From Polyangium mundeleinium (GTDB lineage: Bacteria > Myxococcota_A > Polyangia > Polyangiales > Polyangiaceae), in NCBI RefSeq assembly GCF_028369105.1, contig NZ_JAQNDO010000001.1, positions 6,106,501-6,170,500 of the forward strand: DNA of 64,000 nucleotides. Direction: 5' to 3'. The translations under genes were made by a program, and so were the position numbers. Under the pieces are notes generated by a model. The model was not told where the DNA came from and made no database searches. It saw nothing but the letters and a program-made list of their open reading frames with translations. This document shows positions 1 to 9,367 of this stretch, piece by piece; within the stretch, counting starts at the first letter, position 1, and every line of letters starts with the position of its first letter.

Positions 1-1
1 G

Positions 2-1021
2 ATGAACGACCTCGCCCACGAGGTGATGCTGCCGATCTACGACGAGCTCGAAAAAGAGGCGCTCCCGCTGCCTCCCGCCGTCGCGGCGTTCTGCGACGCG
101 CCGACGGAGGCGACGCTCACGGCGGCGCAGGCGGCGTGGCGGGCGGCGCGCGTGCCGTGGAAACATGCCGAGGCGTTCCGGTTCGGCCCCGTCGAAGACC
201 TCCGCATCGGCAGCGCCATCGACTTCTGGCCCGCGCGCACCGACTCCATCGAGTCCGCGATCACCGCCGCGCCCGAGCCCGTCATGGCCACGCACATCGC
301 CTCGCTCGGCGTGAGCACGAAGGGCTTGCCGGCGCTCGAATTCCTGCTCTTTGATCCGGCGGGCGGCAATGCCGCGGTCCTCGCGTCCCTCGGGGGCGCG
401 GATGCGGCGGGGAAAAAGCGCTGTACGTATGCGCGCGCGCTCGCCGAGGCGATTGCCATGAACACGACCACGGCGCAGGATGCGTGGAGCCTGGAGGGCG
501 GCGCGTTCGTGGATCAGGTCGCGAAGGCGGGCTCGGGCAGCTCGCTCTTTTTGACGGGGCAAGACGGCATTGCGCGGGTCGTCAACCTGCTCATCTCCGC
601 CATGATTGCGGTGAGCGAAAACCGGGTCTCGGGCCCGCTCGGCATCGTGAGCGGCACCGGCCCGGATCCCACGCTCGTCGAATCGCGTTTCAGCGACAAC
701 TCGATCGATGACTTGCTCGGCACGCTCCGCGGCGTCGAGGACGTCTACCTCGGCCGCCACGGCGATCGCAGCGGGCGTGGCATCTCGGAGCTCGTCGCCG
801 CGCGCAGCCCTGCCATCGATTCCTCCGTCAAGAAGGCCTTCACGGACGCGATGGCCGCGACCTCGGCGATCCCGGCGCCCCTGCGCACCGCGATCACGGA
901 GAATCCCGCGGCCGTCACCAAGGCGCAGGACGCATTGCGCGTCGTGCGGCGGCTGCTCTCCACCGACGTCGCCAGCGTCCTCGGTGTCGCCGTCACCTTG
1001 AGCGACAATGACGGCGACTGA
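2..1021 (+). CDS. Imelysin (peptidase M75)-like protein, 5' end cut by window edge
   Basis: The frame is open from the window edge, so the first visible Met (base 2) is probably internal and the usual signal peptide or lipobox lies outside. Visible are the imelysin N-terminal pattern (LAHEVMLPIYDELEK), AWRAARVPWKHAEAFRFGPV at about residues 45-65, and KGLPALEFLLFD near residue 107. Imelysins are periplasmic or outer-surface helical-bundle proteins often linked to iron uptake; proteolysis was reported for early members but is doubtful for many. The family GxHxxE motif reads GLPALE here, so the His is replaced by Pro. The stop overlaps the start of the HTTM gene by 14 nt, suggesting translational coupling. 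The family call is firm; the exact role is not. Confidence 0.85.
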   Translation: MNDLAHEVMLPIYDELEKEALPLPPAVAAFCDAPTEATLTAAQAAWRAARVPWKHAEAFRFGPVEDLRIGSAIDFWPARTDSIESAITAAPEPVMATHIASLGVSTKGLPALEFLLFDPAGGNAAVLASLGGADAAGKKRCTYARALAEAIAMNTTTAQDAWSLEGGAFVDQVAKAGSGSSLFLTGQDGIARVVNLLISAMIAVSENRVSGPLGIVSGTGPDPTLVESRFSDNSIDDLLGTLRGVEDVYLGRHGDRSGRGISELVAARSPAIDSSVKKAFTDAMAATSAIPAPLRTAITENPAAVTKAQDALRVVRRLLSTDVASVLGVAVTLSDNDGD

Positions 1022-2417
1022 CGGCGCGGCGCGGGAGAGCCTCGTCGAGAGGCTCTTCCGCCCCGTCGACATCGCGTCCCTCGCCGCGTTCCGCATCCTC
1101 TTCGGCGCGCTCATGCTGGTGAGCATCGTCCGGTTCTGGGCGAACGGCTGGATCCGCGATTTTTACATCACCCCCCCGCTCCACTTTCATTACTTCGGTT
1201 TCTCGTGGATCTCGCCCTGGACGAGCTGGGGCATGTACGCCCATTTCGTGGTCCTCGGCCTCGCGAGCGCCCTCGTGATGGTCGGGCTCTTTTACCGCGC
1301 CGCGGCGGCCGTCCTGTTCGTCGCGTTCACGTACGTCGAGCTCCTGGAGAAGGCGACCTACCTCAATCACTATTACCTCATCAGCATCCTCTCCTTTTTG
1401 ATGATCTTCCTGCCGCTCCACCGGGCGGCGTCGATCGATGCATGGAGAAACCCGGTGCTCGCGAGCCGGACGGCGCCCGCCTGGGTGCTCGTACTTTTGC
1501 GTTTCCAGATCGGGGTCGTGTACGTCTTCGCGGGGATCGCGAAGCTCGGGCCGGATTGGCTCCTGCGCGGCGAACCGCTCGGAATCTGGCTCTCGGCGCA
1601 CACGGACATCCCGCTCGTCGGCCCCTTCCTCGCCGAGCGCTGGGTCGCGCGCGCGGCGAGCTTCGCGGGCGCCGCGTTCGACCTCACCGTGGTGTTTTTC
1701 CTGCTGCGCGACCGCACGCGGCGCTTCGCTTATGCCGCGGTGCTCGGGTTTCATTTCGTGACGGGCATGCTCTTCCCGATCGGGGTCTTCCCGTGGATCA
1801 TGTCTGCGTCGGCGCTGATCTTCTTCCCGCCGAGCTGGCCGCGGCCGCTCCTCGCGCGCATCTCGCGCCGGTTTGTCCGTTCGCTCCCCGAGGATCTCAC
1901 CGCACAGCCGCCCCCGCGGCCGCTCGGGACGCGGCAGCGCATCGGGATCGCCCTCGTCGCGGCGCACGTGATCGTGCAGATTGCGCTCCCGCTCCGCCAT
2001 TTCTTTTACCCCGGGAACACGGCCTGGACCGAGGAAGGGTTTCGGTTTGCCTGGAGGGTCATGCTCGTGGAGAAGCTCGGCTTCGTCGAGCTCCGGATCC
2101 ACGACCACGCGACGGGCCGGACGATCCACGCCGAGCCGTCTCGATGGCTCACGCCGCTCCAGACGAAGATGATGGCGCAGAGCCCGGACATGATCCTCGA
2201 ATTCGCGCACCACGTCGCCGACGACTACGCGCGCCGGGGCAAACACGTGGCCGTGTACGCGGACGCGTGGGTGACCATGAATGGCCGGCCGAGCCGGCGG
2301 ATCATCGATCCGAACGTGGATCTCACGACCGTCCAGGATTCCTTGCTCCCCAAACCCTGGATCCTCCCTCTCGACGACAACGCCGCGCCGAGCGCCACAG
2401 CCTCCTCGCAGCATTGA
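1008..2417 (+). CDS. HTTM / vitamin K-dependent gamma-carboxylase-like membrane protein
   Basis: A 469-residue protein with hydrophobic segments over roughly residues 25-290 and a soluble C-terminal third. The start (RPVDIASLAAFRILFGALML) and the LEKATYLNHYYL segment near residue 120 match the HTTM domain of bacterial homologues of vitamin K-dependent gamma-carboxylase. Eukaryotic members carboxylate glutamates; the substrate of the bacterial proteins is generally unknown. The start codon lies inside the imelysin gene, and this pairing of an imelysin with an HTTM protein suggests both act at the envelope. The ATG at 1008 is the first suitable start and gives a full-length N-terminus. Family confident, substrate unknown. 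Confidence 0.85.
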   Translation: MTATDGAARESLVERLFRPVDIASLAAFRILFGALMLVSIVRFWANGWIRDFYITPPLHFHYFGFSWISPWTSWGMYAHFVVLGLASALVMVGLFYRAAAAVLFVAFTYVELLEKATYLNHYYLISILSFLMIFLPLHRAASIDAWRNPVLASRTAPAWVLVLLRFQIGVVYVFAGIAKLGPDWLLRGEPLGIWLSAHTDIPLVGPFLAERWVARAASFAGAAFDLTVVFFLLRDRTRRFAYAAVLGFHFVTGMLFPIGVFPWIMSASALIFFPPSWPRPLLARISRRFVRSLPEDLTAQPPPRPLGTRQRIGIALVAAHVIVQIALPLRHFFYPGNTAWTEEGFRFAWRVMLVEKLGFVELRIHDHATGRTIHAEPSRWLTPLQTKMMAQSPDMILEFAHHVADDYARRGKHVAVYADAWVTMNGRPSRRIIDPNVDLTTVQDSLLPKPWILPLDDNAAPSATASSQH

Positions 2418-2458
2418 GATCTGGTGATTCGGCCTCGGCCCAGCGTACCCTCTCGCCG

Positions 2459-3514
2459 ATGCCGCGCCTCCCGCTCGCCCTCGCTTTCGTCCTTGCCTCG
2501 TGCGGCACGCCGGCCGCGCCCCCCGCGGCCCCGCCTGCGCCGCCTGCGGCTTCCACGCCTCCAGCGCCCGCGCCTCCGCCCATTCAGCCTGCGTGCGCCG
2601 TCGCGGCCGACTTCCCGCCGCTCCTTCCGCCGCGCCTCGACCTTCGCGCGCCCGAGCCTTCGCGGGGAAACCTCCGCGCGTGGGTCGATCTCCTCGCCGA
2701 TCCCGCCCTCCACGGCCGCGCCGCCGGCTCGGCCGACAACCGCCGTGTCGCCGATCTGCTCGCGCGCGCCTTCCTCTCGTTCGGTTTTTCCCCGCCCGAG
2801 GGCCACGACCCTTGTGTCCCCTTCGAGCGCGACGGCGTCCGCGATCAGAACGTCATCGCCCATCTCCGCGGAAAAACTCCCCCCGACGGCCCCGTCGTCC
2901 TCGTCGGCGCCCATTACGATGCGCAGGGCGAACGCGACGGCGAGGTCTATCCCGGCGCCGACGACAATGCCTCTGGCGTCGCCGCTTTGCTCGAAATTGC
3001 GCGCGTCCACGCCTTACGCGGATCCGACCTCGACCTCGTCGTCGTCGCGTTCGGCGCCGAGGAGCGCGGCGTGCTCGGGGCCGAGGCCTTCGTCGAGGCG
3101 CCCACGGTCCCGCTCGCGCGGCTCGCGCTCATGGTGAACCTCGACATGGTGGGCAGGCCCTTGCTCGACGGCTCGCCGCTCCGTCTCGTCGTCCCCCGCG
3201 CGGCCGAGGCGCTCGGGTTCGTCGTCGGCGCGCGGGACGGCGAAAAGACACGCGCGCTCCTCGATCGCGCCGCCGCGCGCGAGGACCGGCCCCTCTTCGG
3301 CATTCCCGAGGCCGCGTTCAGGCGCCTCGGATACGCCTCCGACAGCGTCCCGTTTGGCCCGCACACGCCCACGATTTTTCTCTCCGACGCCGCGCTCGCC
3401 GATTACCACCAGCCCACGGACACGCCCGACCAGATCGATCTCGACCAGATCGGGCGCGCCGCGCGCCTCGCGCTCACCCTCGTCGATGAAGTGCAAAAAG
3501 AGCGGCGGGAATGA
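2459..3514 (+). CDS. M28-family zinc peptidase, lipoprotein
   Basis: The 351-residue protein starts with a short lipoprotein signal ending in the lipobox LASC at about residue 15, followed by an Ala/Pro-rich linker. The M28 metal-binding set is complete: AHYDA (about 151), GADDNASG (about 165), GAEERG (about 199), NLDMVGR (about 227) and a late YHQPTD His (about 315). These bind two zincs and carry the catalytic Glu in M28 aminopeptidases and carboxypeptidases. It probably trims peptides at the cell surface or periplasm. The same frame stays open far upstream through the HTTM gene, but the signal peptide fixes ATG 2459. It ends 12 nt from a convergent gene. Peptide preference cannot be read. 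Confidence 0.88.
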   Translation: MPRLPLALAFVLASCGTPAAPPAAPPAPPAASTPPAPAPPPIQPACAVAADFPPLLPPRLDLRAPEPSRGNLRAWVDLLADPALHGRAAGSADNRRVADLLARAFLSFGFSPPEGHDPCVPFERDGVRDQNVIAHLRGKTPPDGPVVLVGAHYDAQGERDGEVYPGADDNASGVAALLEIARVHALRGSDLDLVVVAFGAEERGVLGAEAFVEAPTVPLARLALMVNLDMVGRPLLDGSPLRLVVPRAAEALGFVVGARDGEKTRALLDRAAAREDRPLFGIPEAAFRRLGYASDSVPFGPHTPTIFLSDAALADYHQPTDTPDQIDLDQIGRAARLALTLVDEVQKERRE

Positions 3515-3526
3515 CGAGCTGCGCGC

Positions 3527-4837
3527 TCACCAGGCGAGGGCGACGCGCACCCGCGCGCTGCTCCCGTCGTCCGTGCAGACGAACGCGCCGCGGCCGAGGG
3601 CTTTGTCGATACACGCGGAAAGCTCGCGATCGGCCGTCCCGGCGACGACCTTGCCGAGGGCGGGCACGCCGTCCTCGCGGATATCGAGATCCGCCACGAT
3701 CACGCTGCCGGCAGGAGCCGCGCAACGCGCGAGCGGCGCGGCGAGCGAATCGACGTTGTCGACCACGAGCCGCTTGACGGCCGTGTATCGCTTTTTCCCG
3801 TCGACCACCTGATCCATCGAATGCCAGTCGTCCTCGACGTGGATGTTCGTGCTCGCCTCGATCACGCGCACCTCCGGCCGCGGCTTTCCGGTGAGATCCG
3901 GAGCCTCGTACCGCACGTGGATCGTGCGCCGCCCGGGCCGCTTGCCCATCGCCGCCGAGCCGACGAGCGCCTGGCACACGCACGCCTCGCGCGCGCCCTC
4001 GCGACCGTCCCGCAGGTCGAGGTTTTCCTGTTCGCAATACCGCCCGCCCGCGTCGCCCTGCACGAGGAAATCGCGGCGCACGTCGTCGTCATTCGAAAAA
4101 CACGCGACGAGGCTGCCTGCGCGGTCTTTCCAGTCCACCGAGCCGGCGTCACACTGGCCAAAAGGTTTGTCCTCGCAGATCGTGATGGGGCCTTCGCGGA
4201 GCGCGTTTCCCTCGGTCCCCCGCGCCATGAGGCCGCCGACCACGCCTGCGCGTTCTTTCCGGACCAGCGAAGCGAACGCCGCGCGATACCGATCCACGAG
4301 CCCGAGCTGCGGATTCCAGGGCCCTTCGAACGTCACATCGGGGGCGCCGAAGCGCGCGCCGAGGTTGATCCAGAGCACCTCGCCGCGTTCCCTGCCGACC
4401 CCGCTGATCCGCATCACGTCGGTCGTCAACCAGCCCTCGTCGTGGGCGCGCCGCGACAGGGGTTCGCCCTCGTAAGCGCATCGGTGCCCGGTTTTCTGGG
4501 AGACGGGCCTGAGCTTGGGATCGACCATGGCCGGCCCGAGGATCAGGTAATCAGGCGCGATCCGGGCGAGGTGCGCCGCGAGCTCCGCGCGGAGGGCCGC
4601 ACGCTCGGCGCGGAAGAGCTGGTCGTCCTCGATCGGCAGCACCGCGACCTCGGGCCGGTGGGCCTCTGCCGGCGGCTGCGCGGCGGCCTGTGCCGGCGGA
4701 GGCGGCTGCGGCGCCGGCGCGAACTGCGGGTCCGAGACGACGGTCGCTTGAAGCGGAGATTGGGCTATGCAGGAGACGCTGAAGAGCGCGCTCCCGAGGG
4801 GCAGGAGCGCGGCGCGCGGGCGGGCGGAGGTCTTCAT
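3527..4837 (-). CDS. Lipoprotein with AgmX/TonB-like C-terminal domain, unknown function
   Basis: A 436-residue protein beginning MKTSARPRAALLPLG with lipobox SVSC, then a Pro/Ala-rich linker (about residues 35-60) and a Cys-containing globular region. The last about 70 residues (VIVADLDIREDGVPALG, then a conserved CIDKALG and a terminal FVC..VRVALAW) resemble the TonB-like C-terminal domain of myxobacterial AgmX/PglI proteins. ATG 4837 was chosen because it gives the signal sequence; longer versions run antisense through the next gene. It lies 11 nt downstream of the small lipoprotein 4849-5202 on the same strand, so both are probably one transcript. Its role is unknown. Confidence 0.7.
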   Translation of the reverse strand: MKTSARPRAALLPLGSALFSVSCIAQSPLQATVVSDPQFAPAPQPPPPAQAAAQPPAEAHRPEVAVLPIEDDQLFRAERAALRAELAAHLARIAPDYLILGPAMVDPKLRPVSQKTGHRCAYEGEPLSRRAHDEGWLTTDVMRISGVGRERGEVLWINLGARFGAPDVTFEGPWNPQLGLVDRYRAAFASLVRKERAGVVGGLMARGTEGNALREGPITICEDKPFGQCDAGSVDWKDRAGSLVACFSNDDDVRRDFLVQGDAGGRYCEQENLDLRDGREGAREACVCQALVGSAAMGKRPGRRTIHVRYEAPDLTGKPRPEVRVIEASTNIHVEDDWHSMDQVVDGKKRYTAVKRLVVDNVDSLAAPLARCAAPAGSVIVADLDIREDGVPALGKVVAGTADRELSACIDKALGRGAFVCTDDGSSARVRVALAW

Positions 4838-4848
4838 GGGAAAACGCC

Positions 4849-5202
4849 TCAATCGAGCGTCATCGTGAGGGATTGTCCGATGACGTGACACTCGTCGGCC
4901 GTCACGGTGACGTTCGCGCTCTTCGTCGCCATGTCGCGCGTCGCCGTAATGACGAAGTTGCCCGACTCCTCCACGCCACAATCGTAGCTATTCTCGACCA
5001 CCTGCTCGCAGGGCTTCGACGGGCCGCCGTTCACCGTGTACGTCAGATCGGCGTCGGTGACGGGCGCGCCGGTGCTGTCGACGACGTCGACCGTCACGGA
5101 GATGGCCGCGATCGTGGTGCAGGCGACCTCGTCGGAGCTCGGGCTACAGGCCGCGAGCGAGATCAGGCAGAGCGACAGAAGGGACGCGGGGAGGAGGCGC
5201 AT
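4849..5202 (-). CDS. Small secreted lipoprotein with Ig/carboxypeptidase-regulatory-like fold
   Basis: A 117-residue protein with a clear lipoprotein signal (MRLLPASLLSLCLISLAAC). The mature part contains SVTVDVVDSTGAPVTDADL, the typical opening of a carboxypeptidase regulatory-like or bacterial Ig-like beta sandwich, and several Cys residues (CEQ, CGVE, ECH) that may form disulphides. It is the first gene of a two-gene minus-strand unit with 3527-4837. The 131-nt region between its start and the peroxidase start at 5334 must hold divergent promoters. A surface accessory protein is likely; no specific function can be assigned. Confidence 0.7.
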   Translation of the reverse strand: MRLLPASLLSLCLISLAACSPSSDEVACTTIAAISVTVDVVDSTGAPVTDADLTYTVNGGPSKPCEQVVENSYDCGVEESGNFVITATRDMATKSANVTVTADECHVIGQSLTMTLD

Positions 5203-5333
5203 GCCCGACGGCTTTACCGAGCGCTCGCCGGCCGGGCAAATTCTCGGCGGAGACCGGCCTTTTTCTCCGTTGGCACCTGATTTGCTCTGTCTCGCCGTCG
5301 AGCTTTCCCCCTGGCGACGACGAGAGGTGCCTT

Positions 5334-6550
5334 GTGCGCAAGACGACGACGATTGGCTTGATCACCTTGACCTGCATGGTTGCCCTTGCCGCTTGCGAGG
5401 GCCCCGCGGCCGAGACGCCCGATCCGATCGATCCCCGGGGACGACCGACGACGACGGGCTCGATCTCCCCGAGACCCCGTACAACTACGCCGCGATCGAG
5501 CTCCCTGCGCATTTCCAGGGCCAGCTCGCGCAAGATCAGGACAACACACCCGCGGAAAACCCCATCACCGACGACGGCGCGACGCTCGGCCGCGTGCTCT
5601 TCTACGACACGGCCCTTTCGCAAAACGGCGCCGTCGCCTGCGCTTCTTGCCACAAGCAGAAGGACGCATTCTCCGACACGACGCGCCTGAGCCTCGGCTT
5701 CGAGGGCGGCGAGACCGGGCGCAACTCGATGAGCGTCGAAGGCGCCCGCTACTACCGCGACGGCCGCTTCTTCTGGGACGAGCGCGCGGCCACGCTCGAA
5801 GATCAAGTCCTCCGCCCGATCCAGGATCCCGTGGAGATGGGCCTCACGCTCGACGAGCTCGTCGCGAACGTCTCGGCGCAGAGCTACTACCCGAAGCTCT
5901 TCGAAAAAGCTTTCGGCGACCCTGCGATCACCTCGGACCGCATCTCCCGCGCCCTCGCGCAGTTCGTCCGATCGATCGTCTCGTACCGCTCTCGCTTCGA
6001 CGAGGGCATCGAGGCCGCGGGCGGCGACATCCAGGCAAACTTCTCCACCTTCACGCCCGAGGAAAACGCGGGCAAGGCCCTCTTCCTCGGCCCTGCGGGC
6101 GGCTGCGCGGCTTGCCACCTCGACGAGGGCCCGCCCCATCCGCCGCCGCGCCGGAACAACGCGTTCTTTTTCATCGCCATCCCCACGAACAACGGCCTCG
6201 ACGCCACGACCGACGTCGAAGACAACGGCCTCGGCGAGATCACCGGCAACCCGCAGGACAACGGCCGCTTCAAGTCGCCCTCGCTCCGCAACGTGGCGCT
6301 CACCGGCCCGTACATGCACGACGGGCGCTTCGAGACCCTCGCCGAGGTCGTCGAGCATTACAACGCCGGCGTGAAACCCCACCCGAACCTCGACCCGCGC
6401 CTGCGCGTCCAGGGCTCGACCGAGCCGCGCAAGCTGAACCTCTCGCCCGAGCAAAAAGCCTCGCTCGTCGCGTTCTTGAAGACGCTCACCGACGAGAAGC
6501 TGCTCGTCGATCCGATGTACGCAGACCCCTTCGAAAAGGACGCGCCCTGA
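5334..6550 (+). CDS. MauG/cytochrome c peroxidase-like dihaem lipoprotein, apparent 1-nt frameshift
   Basis: The catalytic part carries two c-type haem motifs, CASCH (about residue 102) and CAACH (about 257), plus RNSMSVEGARYYRDGRFFWD and SPSLRNVALTGPYMHDGRF, which are diagnostic for dihaem cytochrome c peroxidase/MauG proteins. It reads in one frame from about 5440. The start lies in another frame: GTG 5334, with an AGAGG ribosome site just upstream, encodes a lipoprotein signal (RKTTTIGLITLTCMVALAAC). Adding one base in the CCCCGGGG run at 5433-5440 joins both into a 405-residue protein. Either the assembly lost a homopolymer base or the gene is broken. If intact, it is a surface-anchored periplasmic peroxidase or oxidase taking electrons from small cytochromes. 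Confidence 0.82.
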
Positions 6551-6590
6551 GCGCTCGCCGCGCCGCGGGGAGCTGGTACGATCGGGGCGC

Positions 6591-8039
6591 ATGACGCCCT
6601 CCGACCTCTCCCTTCGGCTCGACGTCCTCCGCGGCAAGGGCCGGTTTTCCGTGGGCACCCTCGACGATTTCGCGGCGTACGTCACGAGCGCGCCGGACGA
6701 GGCCCTCTTCCGCATGAGCCCCCTCCGGTACGCGGCGACCCACGGCCTCGACGAGCAAGAGGGCATCGAGCTTTTTCTCCACGCGACGCACGTCGGCATC
6801 CTCGATTTCGCGTGGGGCATGCTTTGCCCCGGCTGCATGGCCTTCCTCACGACGGCCGGCGGATTGCGCTCGCTCCAGTCGCAACACTGCAACTTCTGCA
6901 ACCTGAACCTCGAAGGATCCATCGACGATCGCGTCGAGGTCGCGTTCACCGTGGCCCCTTCCGCGCGACGCATCCGCTTTCATGCGCCCGACACCATCGA
7001 TCTGCGCGAGGACGCCATCCGGCTCTACTTCTCGTCGAGCGTCGCCCCTGCCTCACGCCCGCACCGCGCGCTCGGCGAGAGCATCCTCGCTGCGGGCCGC
7101 GCGCGCCCGGGCGAGGCCCACACGGCGACCATCGACTTCGTCGAGAGCGGCCAGTTCGTCCTGCTCGCGCCCGCGGGCCACGTCGCCGTGTACGTCCGCG
7201 TGCAGGAAGGCGGCCCGCGCGAAGCGTCCTTCGACATCCTCGACGGCCGCGCGATCCCACACCGCGTCGACGTCGGCACCGGGCGTGTCGATCTCCGCAT
7301 GTTGAACCGCACCACGCACGCCGTCGGGTATTTCGTCTCGCCCGTCGGCCGCACCTGGCCCGATCCGGCCGAGCCTGGCAAACCACTCAATCATCCGCTC
7401 CTCCCGTACCTCACGGGGGCGCGGCTCGTCTCGTCGCAGTCGTTCCGCGACCTCTTCCGGGCCGAGAGCATCCCGTCCGAGGGCGGGCTCGAGCTCAAGC
7501 GCGTCACTGTGCTCTTCACCGACCTCACCGGCTCCACAGCCCTTTACGAGCGCGTGGGCGACCTCCGCGCCTACGACCTCGTCCGCAAGCATTTTTCCGT
7601 GCTCCGCTCGATCGCCGCGGCCCAGGGCGGCGCCATCGTGAAGACCATCGGCGACGCGGTCATGGCGAGCTTCGCCGAGCCGATCCACGCGATGCGCGCC
7701 GCGATCCTCATGAACCGCGCGATCGCCGAGCTCAAAGAGGCGGACCTCCTGCTCAAGATCGGCCTGCACACGGGCCCGTGCATCGCGGTCGAGCTCAACG
7801 AGCGGCTCGATTATTTCGGCCGGACCGTGAACATCGCGGCGCGCGTCCAGGGCCTCGCGCGGGCCGGGGAGATCGTGTGCACGAGCGAGGTGTTCGATGC
7901 GCCCGACGTCGCTCCTGCCGTGAACGCGGCCGAGCTCGTCACCACCCGCGGGGCTGCGCCGCTCAAGGGCATCACGGGCGAGGTGCCCGTCGTCCGGATG
8001 GTCCGGGCTGGAGCGGAGGCGCCTCTGTCCATTGCGTAA
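6591..8039 (+). CDS. Class III adenylate/guanylate cyclase with N-terminal DUF5939-like domain
   Basis: A soluble 482-residue protein. The N-terminal about 290 residues contain a zinc-ribbon-like pair (CPGC about 79, CNFC about 103) and match the architecture of DUF5939 regions found before cyclase domains. The cyclase homology domain starts near residue 300: RVTVLFTDLTGST gives the first metal Asp, KTIGDAVMASF the substrate Lys and second Asp, and DYFGRTVNIAARVQ the Asn/Arg transition-state pair. All catalytic residues are present, so it should make cAMP (or cGMP). It begins 40 nt after the peroxidase stop and may be co-transcribed. The regulatory signal sensed by the N-terminus is unknown. 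Confidence 0.87.
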   Translation: MTPSDLSLRLDVLRGKGRFSVGTLDDFAAYVTSAPDEALFRMSPLRYAATHGLDEQEGIELFLHATHVGILDFAWGMLCPGCMAFLTTAGGLRSLQSQHCNFCNLNLEGSIDDRVEVAFTVAPSARRIRFHAPDTIDLREDAIRLYFSSSVAPASRPHRALGESILAAGRARPGEAHTATIDFVESGQFVLLAPAGHVAVYVRVQEGGPREASFDILDGRAIPHRVDVGTGRVDLRMLNRTTHAVGYFVSPVGRTWPDPAEPGKPLNHPLLPYLTGARLVSSQSFRDLFRAESIPSEGGLELKRVTVLFTDLTGSTALYERVGDLRAYDLVRKHFSVLRSIAAAQGGAIVKTIGDAVMASFAEPIHAMRAAILMNRAIAELKEADLLLKIGLHTGPCIAVELNERLDYFGRTVNIAARVQGLARAGEIVCTSEVFDAPDVAPAVNAAELVTTRGAAPLKGITGEVPVVRMVRAGAEAPLSIA

Positions 8040-8062
8040 CGGAGGGCGGGGCCTCGCGCCTC

Positions 8063-8108
8063 GGATGGAGGTTCCAGCCTCCATCCCTGGAGGCGCGAAC
8101 CTCCATCC
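8063..8108 (+). terminator. Hairpin cluster after the cyclase gene, possible terminator
   Basis: GGATGGAGG at 8063-8071 pairs perfectly with CCTCCATCC at 8078-8086 across a 6-nt loop; a second CCTCCATCC copy at 8100-8108 can pair with the same arm. The structure sits 24 nt after the cyclase stop and before the next gene. There is no U-run, so this could be a factor-assisted terminator or a switch between two hairpins. Confidence 0.4.
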
Positions 8109-8179
8109 TCCGGAGCGCCGGCACCTTGTCCCGCCGCCCGCCGTGGGGGTAGCGTGGCGCGCTCGAACGAGGCACGCGA

Positions 8180-9349
8180 ATGCACCGATTTCTGAAGCGC
8201 CTGTTTTCCTGGGCCGCTGCGCCGACGGCCCTCCTCGCGGCGGCCTGCGGCGGCGCGAGCTCCTCGGCCCCTGCACCTGCTCCGGCCGCGGCGCCGGTCG
8301 AATCTGCGCCCGTGGTCGTCGTCCCTGCGCCCACGGCGACGGAAGAAAAGCCGCGCGCGCCCGAACCGACGCCTGCGCCTCCGCTCCAGGCCAAACCGCC
8401 GAGCTCCATGGCTTTGATCCTGCTCGACGGCCCGCCCGGCACCTGGACTGGCGAGCATGGCAACTACGATTCGCCGGTGCGAGAGGTATGGGGCGCCGGC
8501 GACCTCGTCTTTGCCGCCACCGTCAACGAATTTTTGCAATCAAACGATCGGGGCCTCACGTGGCGGCCCGTCAACCTTCCCCCAAAGACCACCCCCATGA
8601 GTGTATGGGGCACCTCGCCCGACGAGGTATGGGTGGGCGCGCGAGACCTCATCCTCCGCTCGACGGATCGCGGCACCACGTGGAAACCCACCGCGGTCCC
8701 GGCGAATGCTTATTACAACGGGTTTTGGGCCGATGATCGGGACGTGTATGCCGTCGGCTCGGACGGCGTGATCCTCCACTCCTCGGATCGCGGGGACACG
8801 TGGGAGCGCCAAGGCGAAGCGCTGGGCCTTCGCTGGCTCCACGGCGTATGGGGCAAAGGCCGCGACGTATGGGCGTTCGGCGAAGGTGCCCCGAAAGATG
8901 GCTCCTGGATGAGCACGACCGCGCTCGTGCACACGAAGGACCGTGGAAAGACCTGGACGACCGTGGCCCTCCAAGCCGCGCCCCTCCGTGGCATTTGCGG
9001 CACCGGCGACGGGGTGATGCACGTCATCGACGCCAGCGGCTCGATCCATCAGTCGAAGGATCGGGGCAAGACCTGGACGAAGGCGCATTCGTTCGGCTCG
9101 ATGGAGCTTTGCGCGCTCGCTTGTCGCGGCAAGAGTGAAATCTTCGTGGGTGGCCGGAATCGAACATTCCAGCACTCGGAGGATGGGGGAAAGACCTGGA
9201 CCGACGAACTCGCCGCGCAAAACAAGTGGACACAACCCGCGTTCAGCATGGTGGACACGATTTTCGCCCTCCCGAGCGGCGAGGTCTTCGTGGGCGGCGA
9301 GGGCGTTTACGTGCCACGACCCACGGGCACCTTGTTTCGCCGCCGTTGA
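8180..9349 (+). CDS. Lipoprotein with BNR/Ycf48-like beta-propeller repeats
   Basis: A 389-residue lipoprotein: signal and lipobox in MHRFLKRLFSWAAAPTALLAAAC, then an Ala/Pro-rich linker to about residue 75. The rest is a repeated propeller pattern with Asp-box signatures: SNDRGLTW, STDRGTTW, SSDRGDTW, TKDRGKTW, SKDRGKTW and SEDGGKTW, each followed by a strand such as VWGTSPDEVWV. This is the BNR/Ycf48-like exo-alpha-sialidase fold. In bacteria such surface propellers are mostly binding scaffolds, and no sialidase active-site residues can be recognised. It stands alone between a hairpin cluster and the beta-helix gene. Confidence 0.8.
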   Translation: MHRFLKRLFSWAAAPTALLAAACGGASSSAPAPAPAAAPVESAPVVVVPAPTATEEKPRAPEPTPAPPLQAKPPSSMALILLDGPPGTWTGEHGNYDSPVREVWGAGDLVFAATVNEFLQSNDRGLTWRPVNLPPKTTPMSVWGTSPDEVWVGARDLILRSTDRGTTWKPTAVPANAYYNGFWADDRDVYAVGSDGVILHSSDRGDTWERQGEALGLRWLHGVWGKGRDVWAFGEGAPKDGSWMSTTALVHTKDRGKTWTTVALQAAPLRGICGTGDGVMHVIDASGSIHQSKDRGKTWTKAHSFGSMELCALACRGKSEIFVGGRNRTFQHSEDGGKTWTDELAAQNKWTQPAFSMVDTIFALPSGEVFVGGEGVYVPRPTGTLFRRR

Positions 9350-9367
9350 ACCCGTTACCATGTGGGT

